From: G963665975 sp963665975
GTDB taxonomy: Bacteria; Bacteroidota; Rhodothermia; Rhodothermales; Bin80
Assembly (NCBI GenBank): GCA_963665975.1
Contig: OY762508.1
Coordinates: forward strand, 2,852,001 to 2,916,000
DNA: 64,000 nt
Reading direction: 5' to 3'
A model generated the notes under the pieces. It was not told the origin of the DNA. It did no database searches and saw only the letters and a program-made list of their open reading frames with translations. A program made the position numbers and the translations under genes. Below are positions 41,618 to 48,955 of the stretch, one piece after another. The number at the start of each line of letters is the position of its first letter. Position 1 is the first letter of the stretch.

Positions 41618-44479
41618 ATGGAAGCAGCACTTCAGTTTAAACCGGGAGACTTGGTCAGAGCACGCGGTCGCGAATGGGTTGTGCTACCCGAGTTGCGTGA
41701 CGACCTCTTGAAGCTTCGTCCGCTCGGCGGAGCAGAGGACGACGCAACACTCATCTATCTGCCGCTTGAGCCAGAGCCGCCGGAGCCAGCCACGTTTGGA
41801 TTGCCAAATCCTGATACGCCGGGGTCGCAAGAAGCCGCGCTTTTGTTGCGGGATGCACTTCGACTCAAGCTTCGGGCTGGGGCGGGACCGTTTCGCAGTT
41901 TTGGCAACCTCAATGTCGAGCCGCGGACCTATCAACTGGTACCGTTGCTCATGGCGCTCAAGCTCGACATCGTCCGGCTTCTGATCGCCGACGACGTCGG
42001 CATTGGCAAGACCATTGAGGCGGGTTTAATTGTGCGGGAACTCATCGACCGAGGCGAGATCGCACGGTTGACCGTCATTTGCCCCCCGCATCTCTGCGAG
42101 CAGTGGCAGCAGGAGTTGGCGGAGAAGTTCAACATAAGGGCCGAGGTTGTCCGAACGGGTACGGCGATGCGTCTCGAACGCGGTTTGCGACCGGACGAGT
42201 CGATCTTTGAGGTTTACCCCTATACGGTTGTTTCTCTCGACTACATCAAGTCTGACAGGCGCCGGAACGACTTCTTGCGCGCATGTCCGGAGTTCGTCAT
42301 CGTTGATGAGGCCCACACCTGCGTTCAGTCTAACACCAACACACGCCACCAGCGTTATCAACTTGTCAAGGGTTTGGCGGAGAGTACGCCGACGCGAGGC
42401 ATGGTGCTCCTAACCGCCACACCGCATTCGGGTGATGACGCAGCCTTTCACAACTTGTTGGGTCTGCTGGAGCCGAGATTCGCGCAGTTGGCGGAGATGC
42501 CTAAAGGTGACGTGCGTCGTGCCCTGCGTGAGGACCTCGCTGCCCACTTCGTTCAGCGTCGGCGTGGTGATATTGCCGAATGGAAGGATAATGCCAGTTT
42601 TCCGGTACGTGAAAGTCGGGAAGCTACCTACAGGTTGACCGGGGCCTGGGGAGAAATCTTTGGGAAAGTGCTTGACTATGCCCGCGCCATGGTACGGAAA
42701 GCTGAGGGCGGCACCAAGCTTCAGCAGCGCATGTCCTGGTGGGCGGCACTTGCGCTCCTGAGGTGTGTGTCCTCGAGCCCCGCGGCTGCATCGCAGGCGT
42801 TGCGAACGCGACTGCAAGCTGCAGAGGGTGAGACGGAACAAGCGCGGATAATTGATCTGGACCGGGTAGCAAGAGAGACAGTAATGGATGAAGTGGCAGA
42901 GGACTCATTGACCTTCAACGAGAGTGTGCCTGCCGGTACCGTGGAAGCGGTCGAAAATGCCGCGGCCTTGCGCCAACTCATCGAGCAGGCCGATGCCCTC
43001 CGGGGTCTCAAGCAGGATCCCAAACTCAAGACTCTGATCAATGAGCTCCAAGAGCTTATTTCGGAGGGATTCAGGCCGGTTGTATTCTGCCGCTTCATCG
43101 CCACAGCACACTATGTCGGTGAGCACGTACGGGGGGCTATACAAAAACAGAATGCATACGTCGAAGTCATTACGGGGGAGTTGACATCGGATCAGCGCCA
43201 AGAGCGGGTGGAGGTGTTCGGGGACCTGGAAAAGGGCGTCACGCCTGTTCTTGTAGCCACGGACTGTCTCTCTGAAGGGGTCAATCTCCAACATTACTTC
43301 AACGCAGTGGTCCACTACGATCTGACCTGGAATCCAACCCGCCATGAACAGCGCGAAGGCCGCGCGGATCGCTTCGGACAGGCTTCTCCGACGGTGCGTG
43401 CGCTGATGCTCTACGGGGAGAACAATCCCGTTGACGGCGCGGTGCTCCGGGTGATCCTTCAGAAGGCCGAAAGAATTCGCAAGGAACTCGGCGTAGCGGT
43501 GCCCCTGCCAGCAAACAACAACAAGGTCGTTGATGCCATCATGAAGGCGGTGCTTCTTCAGGGATACAGTGTTTCTCGGGGGCGGCAGATGACTCTCGAT
43601 TTCGGAGATACAGAGGTCGAAGTAGACAACGCTTGGCAGAAAGCGAAGGACAAGATGAAACGTACGGTCTTTGCACAACTCCGACTTCGACCGGACGACG
43701 TTCTTCCAGAATGGCGCAAATCGGTGTCCATACTCGGCGGACAGCAAGATGTGGCGCGCTTTGTACAGCTTGCAGCGCAACGGCTTGGGGCACCGCTGGA
43801 CAAGCGCAACGGATATAGCCACCTCCCGGCCGCACACTTTCCGACACCACTCAAAGACAGCCTTGAGGCAGTTGGATTCAAGCCAAAGGCGCGAATTACA
43901 TTTGACCAACCCGCGTCCCCAGGTGCAATCCATATCCACAGGGCCCATCCGCTGGTTGCTACAATCGCAGACTACGTGGCGGAACAGGCGCTCAATGCTG
44001 ATAGACCGGAAATCGGTGCTCGCGCGTGCGCGATATTTACCCGAGAAATACGAACTCGAACCGTGCTCTATGTACTGCGATTGCGCAGTCAACTTCAGGT
44101 GGAGCAACGTGGGGCGGATGGCCGGTTCAAACTGCTGAAATCACTACTTGCCGAAGAATGTCTTGGGGTTGCAGTCCAAGGTGGCAATACGCTCGAACAA
44201 TTGACCGAGGACGATGCCTTGTCACTACTTTCATTGAAGCCTGGCCGGAATATGGAAGACGGCCAAAAGTCCCGCTTGATACGGGAGGCACTCAATTCAG
44301 TCCATGCCCTGGAAGAATCGTTTAACCGCATCGCGCGTGACCGCGCTGATAAATTGTTGGCAGACCACCGCCGCATCCGCGATGCCAGCGATGTCAAGGG
44401 CTTCCGGTACAACGTGATCCCGACCCTGCCAGTCGACAAGATTGGGATTTACGTGTTCATACCAATGGTGAGTTTCTGA
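41618..44479 (+). CDS. SNF2-family helicase, DrmD-like
   Basis: Encodes 953 aa from ATG 41618, with GGGGGCGGAG about ten bases upstream. The N-terminal FKPGDLVRARGREWVVLPEL segment, LIADDVGIGKTIEAG (Walker A, residues 122-136), VDEAHTC (DEAH 230-233), LTATPHSGDD, and helicase-C motifs VATDCLSEGVNLQ and EQREGRADRFGQ are intact. The whole pattern, especially GAGPFRSFGNLNVEPRTYQL, follows DrmD, the SNF2 helicase of class 1 DISARM defence. DrmD-type proteins are thought to translocate on DNA with the restriction complex; the mechanism is not settled. It lies 7 bp before the methyltransferase gene, in the same operon. Confidence 0.88.
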   Translation: MEAALQFKPGDLVRARGREWVVLPELRDDLLKLRPLGGAEDDATLIYLPLEPEPPEPATFGLPNPDTPGSQEAALLLRDALRLKLRAGAGPFRSFGNLNVEPRTYQLVPLLMALKLDIVRLLIADDVGIGKTIEAGLIVRELIDRGEIARLTVICPPHLCEQWQQELAEKFNIRAEVVRTGTAMRLERGLRPDESIFEVYPYTVVSLDYIKSDRRRNDFLRACPEFVIVDEAHTCVQSNTNTRHQRYQLVKGLAESTPTRGMVLLTATPHSGDDAAFHNLLGLLEPRFAQLAEMPKGDVRRALREDLAAHFVQRRRGDIAEWKDNASFPVRESREATYRLTGAWGEIFGKVLDYARAMVRKAEGGTKLQQRMSWWAALALLRCVSSSPAAASQALRTRLQAAEGETEQARIIDLDRVARETVMDEVAEDSLTFNESVPAGTVEAVENAAALRQLIEQADALRGLKQDPKLKTLINELQELISEGFRPVVFCRFIATAHYVGEHVRGAIQKQNAYVEVITGELTSDQRQERVEVFGDLEKGVTPVLVATDCLSEGVNLQHYFNAVVHYDLTWNPTRHEQREGRADRFGQASPTVRALMLYGENNPVDGAVLRVILQKAERIRKELGVAVPLPANNNKVVDAIMKAVLLQGYSVSRGRQMTLDFGDTEVEVDNAWQKAKDKMKRTVFAQLRLRPDDVLPEWRKSVSILGGQQDVARFVQLAAQRLGAPLDKRNGYSHLPAAHFPTPLKDSLEAVGFKPKARITFDQPASPGAIHIHRAHPLVATIADYVAEQALNADRPEIGARACAIFTREIRTRTVLYVLRLRSQLQVEQRGADGRFKLLKSLLAEECLGVAVQGGNTLEQLTEDDALSLLSLKPGRNMEDGQKSRLIREALNSVHALEESFNRIARDRADKLLADHRRIRDASDVKGFRYNVIPTLPVDKIGIYVFIPMVSF

Positions 44480-44486
44480 GGTAGGC

Positions 44487-47400
44487 ATGGTGCGTACACG
44501 CAGAAGTCAGGGGTTTACGGCACTCAGGATTCAAGGCGGAATCTTGCCGTCAGAGTTTCTTCAGGCCATTTCAGCACAGGAGGCGCCGCGCCAGGTCGGT
44601 ATCGACTATGGGCTCTCGAAGTCACTTGAGCTCAAGGACGAACTCGCGCGGTACTGGCGCATCGCCAACGATCTATACGCTCGTTATTCCGAGCGCCGCG
44701 CTCGTCAAGATCTCATCGCGAGGCAAGTCGGTGTTGACGAGTGGCTTATGCCTCTATTGCGCTCCATTTTGGGCTATGACGACCTGACCACAACCAATAG
44801 TGTCACCCAGGGCGGACAGGTCTTCAAACTGACTCACCGAGCTTGTAGCGGGGCGGTTCCGCTCGTGCTGGTAACGAGCGACTTTGATCTCGACAAGGCC
44901 AATGCAAGATTTGGGATTGAGGGACGCCGACAAGCGCCTCACGGACTGATGCAGGAGTATCTCAATATTGAGGACGCTTCCCTATGGGGGATAGTATCGA
45001 ATGGCTCCAAGCTGCGTATCCTTCGTGACAACCCGAGCCTGACACGGCCCTCCTATATCGAAGCTGATCTGGACCTTGTTTTCACGGAGGAACTATATCC
45101 GGACTTTGCTGCGCTCTGGCTCGCCATCCATGCCAGCCGCTTAAAGCCGGAGACCAACAAGCCATCGAGCTGCATCATCGAAACTTGGCGAGCCAAGGCT
45201 CATGAGACCGGTGAACGCGCCCTGAACAAACTCCGAAATGGCGTCACTGAGGCCTTACGGCAGATAGGCAATGGTTTTCTCCAGCATCCATACAACACCG
45301 AACTGCGGGGAGCACTCGAGAGCGGTGCGTTATCAACTGAACGCTATTTCCAGCAGCTCCTCGCCCTCGTTTACCGCCTTCTTTTCCTGTTTGCTGCCGA
45401 AGAGCGTGATCTGTTACATGTGCCGAATGCCACTGCCGAACGGAGAGCCGTTTATGAAGAAGGCTACGCCCTTTCCCGCCTCCAGGAACGCGCTTTGCGC
45501 CGTCGTTACTACGACCGTCACTGGGACATTTGGCAGGGTCTCCAGATCACATTTCGGGCACTTGCTCACGGAGCACCCGCTCTTGGTGTGCCAGCCTTGG
45601 GCGGCCTCTTCAACCGTGAACAGTGCCCCACTCTCGATACCGCCGCGATTACAAACGAGCGATTACTGGAAGCCATCCGGAATCTCAGTTTTTTCCGCTC
45701 TGGCAATGCACTTGCGCGCGTCAACTACCGGGACATGGGTACCGAAGAACTCGGTTCCGTATACGAGAGCTTGCTTGAGCTTCATCCGGTCGTAGAGGTG
45801 AATGCCACGCCCTGGACGTTTGGCTTTATCGGTGACGGGAACGACGAAAAAGCCAAAGGTTCGGAGCGGAAGCTGACCGGTTCCTACTATACTCCGTCCA
45901 CGCTCGTGAACGAGTTGATCAAATCCACGCTTGAGCCCGTTCTGGTCCAAGCCAGTGCCGATCGCCCCGAAGACCCAAGAGGGGCCATACTCAGTCTGAA
46001 AGTCCTCGATCCAGCATGCGGCTCGGGACATTTCCTACTGGCGGCGGCTAGGCGTATGGCCACCGAGATCATGCGCATCGAGTCGGGGAGCGATACCTCC
46101 GACGAAGTCGCCCGCCAGCATGCCCTTCGGGAAGTCGTTCAACACTGCATCTACGGCGTTGACAGGAATCCGTTTGCGGTCGAGTTGTGCAAGACGGCAC
46201 TCTGGATCGAAACAGTGGAGCCTGGCAAGCCGCTGACCTTCCTCGATTCTCACATCCAGCTTGGGGATAGTCTGGTGGGCATTCTTGACCCGGGAGTGAT
46301 TGCGGGCGGCGTTCCGAATAAGGCGTTTAAATCCCTAACTGGTGACGACAAGGTCGTTTGTCAGGCTCTCATGAAGCGCAACCGTCAGATCAGCAACCCC
46401 AGGCAGCTCAGTCTGTTCGATGAAGAAAGCGTTTCCGAAGTCGCCGCGGTCAATGCCGACGTAGACGCCATGCCAGAGGACACGCTCCGAGACATCGAAC
46501 GCAAATCTGTTGCCTGGAAAAATGTGCAGCAGGATAAGGCTCGTACACTGGAGGAGCTTCGAGCAAATCTTTTTGTCGCTCCGTTTTTTGCGGAAAAGAC
46601 TCAGGGGACGCGCGCAACGGTAGCTGACACCGAAGACCTAAACCGTCTCAGGATAGGAATGCCCCCGCGCCCGGGCGTTGAGGCTGCAGTCTGTGCATTG
46701 GCTCGCCAGCACAGATTTCTGCACTGGCATATTGCCTTTGCCGAGATCATGCAATCCGGTGGCTTCGATGTCGTACTCGGTAATCCGCCGTGGAAGGTTT
46801 CACAGCTCATGGAGGTAGAATATTTTGCGGCGCGAGCCCCAAGTATTGCCAGCCTATCAGGTGCGAGGCGTAAGGAAGCCATTGCCGCGCTAAGAACAAC
46901 AAATCCAGAGATGTGGCGGCAATATCAACGTGACCTTCGTGTATTCGATGCTCGAAACGCGTTTTGCCGGTGGAGTGGTCGATATTGGTTGGGTAACTTT
47001 GGCAAGCTGAACAGCTATGCCTTGTTTTCCGAAACATTCTTGCAGCTGACTAAGCCCACCGGCCAGGCTGGACTCATCGTACCTACTGGCATCTCCACGG
47101 ACGATTCTACCAAGAAGTTCTTTGCAGAGATTGTTACAACCCAGCGGCTCGTCAGCCTTTATGATTTTGAAAATCGGAAGGCCATATTCCCCGGTGTACA
47201 CCGCTCGTACAAGTTTTGTCTGCTTACGCTGACTGGTTCCGCACGCCCTTGTCCAGAGGCAGAATTCGCGTTTTTCTTGCACCATACGGAGCAACTAGTG
47301 GAGAAGGAGCGTCGGTTCACTCTGTCGGCAGCGGATTTCGCACTATTCAAGCCCAACACACGAACGTGTCCCATCTTCCGAACGTACCGCGACATGGAGA

Positions 47401-48743
47401 TCGCACGCAAGATGTACAGACGTGCTGGCGTGCTCTGGAAAGAGAAGCGGGGGCAGGATCTCGAGGATAATCCCTGGTGTGTCAGCTTCCAGCAGATGTT
47501 CAATATGACCAGTGACTCTGGACTATTCCAAACCCGCGAGCAGTTGGAGGAGGGGGGATGGGAGCTTGAGGGTAATGTGTTTGTTCGCGACGATCAGGAA
47601 GAGCGTTACCTTCCCTTGTACGAGGCCAAGCTGTTCCACCAGTATGATCACCGGTTCGCTACATTCGATGGAGTTTCAGCCAAAGATCGCAGAAATGGAA
47701 AGGCCAGACCTATGACATCAGGAGAGAAGGCTGACCCTGAAACTGTCGTCGTGCCGAGATACTGGGTGCCGGAAGAAGAGGTAACAAAAAGACTTAACAA
47801 GGTGAAAATGACACAATCTCTCTCTCTCCCCCCCCCCCCCCCCCCCCCCCCCCCCCGAAAATTCGACGACTCACAGAATTGGCTCGCAACTCGCTCTCAG
47901 GAATATTATCCGGGCGACCGACGAGCGGACGGGAATCTTCACGATGATTCCGGCAGTTGGTTTGAGCAACTCAGGAACGACAATCACCATTGGCTCATCG
48001 TCTTCAGGGATATTTCGAACCCAACGAATCAGAGAACTTCAATCTTCACGACAATACAAGGAACTGCTGTGAGCAACAAAGCTCCTCTCCTCAAGATCGA
48101 CTACACCAAATGGCTGCACGCTATTCGAGGCATCACGAATGCCACAAACGAACGCACAATGATCACGGACAACATCCCGCGAAGCGCAGCAGGCAATAGT
48201 GCCCCAATTATCAATTACGAAGACGGGTGTGCAATTGCGTCGGCGCTCGTGCTGGCAAACATGAATAGCCTCCCTCTTGATTGGGCCGCTCGTTTCTCGG
48301 TTGGTGGCAGCAATTTGAATTTCTTCATCGTGAAGCAGCTTCCCGTCCTACCTCCAGAGGCCTACCTGGAGAGGATGGGATCTGGATCAATGACCTATGC
48401 CGAATTCATTGTACCTCGTGTCTTGGAGCTAACGTATACAGCCGATGACTTGAATGGATTCGCTCGGGATCTTGGCTACGTCGGCCCGCCCTTTCCTTGG
48501 AACGAGCAGCGTCGTCACTGTTTGCAATGTGAGCTCGATGCAATCTACGCGCACTTGTACAGGTTGGAACGCTCCGAGCTGGAGTGGATTCTTGATGCCC
48601 CTCCTCCAAGCTCGTCCTTCCCCACGCTTAAGCGCAAAGAAATGAATGAATTTGGCGAGTATCGAACTCAGCGTTATGTTCTTGAGGCGTACGATCAATT
48701 GGAGCGCGGAGAGATTCCGAACCTTGAGAGTGAGTCGGTGTAG
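44487..48743 (+). CDS. Eco57I-class N6-adenine DNA methyltransferase, DrmMI/PglX-like, with phase-variable poly-C tract
   Basis: Encodes 1418 aa from ATG 44487, with a GAGG Shine-Dalgarno-like element just upstream. The SAM motif I is VLDPACGSGHFLLAAA (D508), the helicase-like linker TGSYYTPSTLVNELI precedes it, and the catalytic motif IV is NPPW starting at residue 766. The N-terminal ~450 residues and C-terminal region (NFFIVKQLPVLPPEAY) match large defence methyltransferases of DISARM class 1 and PglX type. It presumably marks self DNA. A run of 29 C residues encodes Pro 1115-1123, in the linker after PRYWVPEEEVTKRL, ahead of the presumed target-recognition C-terminus. The frame is intact in this sequence. 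Loss or gain of bases in the run would truncate the protein. Confidence 0.88.
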   Translation: MVRTRRSQGFTALRIQGGILPSEFLQAISAQEAPRQVGIDYGLSKSLELKDELARYWRIANDLYARYSERRARQDLIARQVGVDEWLMPLLRSILGYDDLTTTNSVTQGGQVFKLTHRACSGAVPLVLVTSDFDLDKANARFGIEGRRQAPHGLMQEYLNIEDASLWGIVSNGSKLRILRDNPSLTRPSYIEADLDLVFTEELYPDFAALWLAIHASRLKPETNKPSSCIIETWRAKAHETGERALNKLRNGVTEALRQIGNGFLQHPYNTELRGALESGALSTERYFQQLLALVYRLLFLFAAEERDLLHVPNATAERRAVYEEGYALSRLQERALRRRYYDRHWDIWQGLQITFRALAHGAPALGVPALGGLFNREQCPTLDTAAITNERLLEAIRNLSFFRSGNALARVNYRDMGTEELGSVYESLLELHPVVEVNATPWTFGFIGDGNDEKAKGSERKLTGSYYTPSTLVNELIKSTLEPVLVQASADRPEDPRGAILSLKVLDPACGSGHFLLAAARRMATEIMRIESGSDTSDEVARQHALREVVQHCIYGVDRNPFAVELCKTALWIETVEPGKPLTFLDSHIQLGDSLVGILDPGVIAGGVPNKAFKSLTGDDKVVCQALMKRNRQISNPRQLSLFDEESVSEVAAVNADVDAMPEDTLRDIERKSVAWKNVQQDKARTLEELRANLFVAPFFAEKTQGTRATVADTEDLNRLRIGMPPRPGVEAAVCALARQHRFLHWHIAFAEIMQSGGFDVVLGNPPWKVSQLMEVEYFAARAPSIASLSGARRKEAIAALRTTNPEMWRQYQRDLRVFDARNAFCRWSGRYWLGNFGKLNSYALFSETFLQLTKPTGQAGLIVPTGISTDDSTKKFFAEIVTTQRLVSLYDFENRKAIFPGVHRSYKFCLLTLTGSARPCPEAEFAFFLHHTEQLVEKERRFTLSAADFALFKPNTRTCPIFRTYRDMEIARKMYRRAGVLWKEKRGQDLEDNPWCVSFQQMFNMTSDSGLFQTREQLEEGGWELEGNVFVRDDQEERYLPLYEAKLFHQYDHRFATFDGVSAKDRRNGKARPMTSGEKADPETVVVPRYWVPEEEVTKRLNKVKMTQSLSLPPPPPPPPPRKFDDSQNWLATRSQEYYPGDRRADGNLHDDSGSWFEQLRNDNHHWLIVFRDISNPTNQRTSIFTTIQGTAVSNKAPLLKIDYTKWLHAIRGITNATNERTMITDNIPRSAAGNSAPIINYEDGCAIASALVLANMNSLPLDWAARFSVGGSNLNFFIVKQLPVLPPEAYLERMGSGSMTYAEFIVPRVLELTYTADDLNGFARDLGYVGPPFPWNEQRRHCLQCELDAIYAHLYRLERSELEWILDAPPPSSSFPTLKRKEMNEFGEYRTQRYVLEAYDQLERGEIPNLESESV
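47828..47856 (+). repeat. Homopolymeric C29 tract within the methyltransferase gene
   Basis: Twenty-nine consecutive C residues preceded by a short TC alternation. Twenty-seven of them form nine Pro codons. With 29 C the gene is open to its stop at 48743. A gain of one C (or loss of two) moves into a frame that stops at TGA 47945; a loss of one C (or gain of two) stops at TGA 48070. A tract this long is a classic slipped-strand phase-variation switch, though length miscalls are also common in such runs. Confidence 0.9.
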
Positions 48744-48955
48744 GCAGTCCTCGAGCCTGCTACTCCAACCAGCAAACGCCCCAACGTGGCATACCTTCAC
48801 CGGACGCCTACCACCCGGCCGTGTCGCCGCGTCCATCCGGGCGTCGGTAATTGTGCCGTGTATTCCAGATAAACTCACTTTCCCAGGTGGCACATCTACT
48901 GCGAGCAATGCGTACTGTGCGCCTTACATGTAGGACCGGGACACGTCCTAACCTG
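48744..48955. other. Spacer between the defence operon and alaS, no gene seen
   Basis: A 212-bp GC-rich gap, closer to core composition than the island. No T-box, tRNA or attachment-site duplication was recognised. It is the likely right edge of the accessory region and should contain the alaS promoter. Confidence 0.4.

Noticed and set aside
42905..44107. 400-codon minus-strand frame inside the DrmD-like gene
   Set aside because: It is the reverse complement of a GC-rich helicase gene with all conserved motifs on the plus strand; its own translation has no recognisable domain.
36367..48743. BREX or Pgl system
   Set aside because: The methyltransferase is PglX-like, but no PglZ, BrxC/PglY, BrxA/B or BrxL/Lon gene is present.
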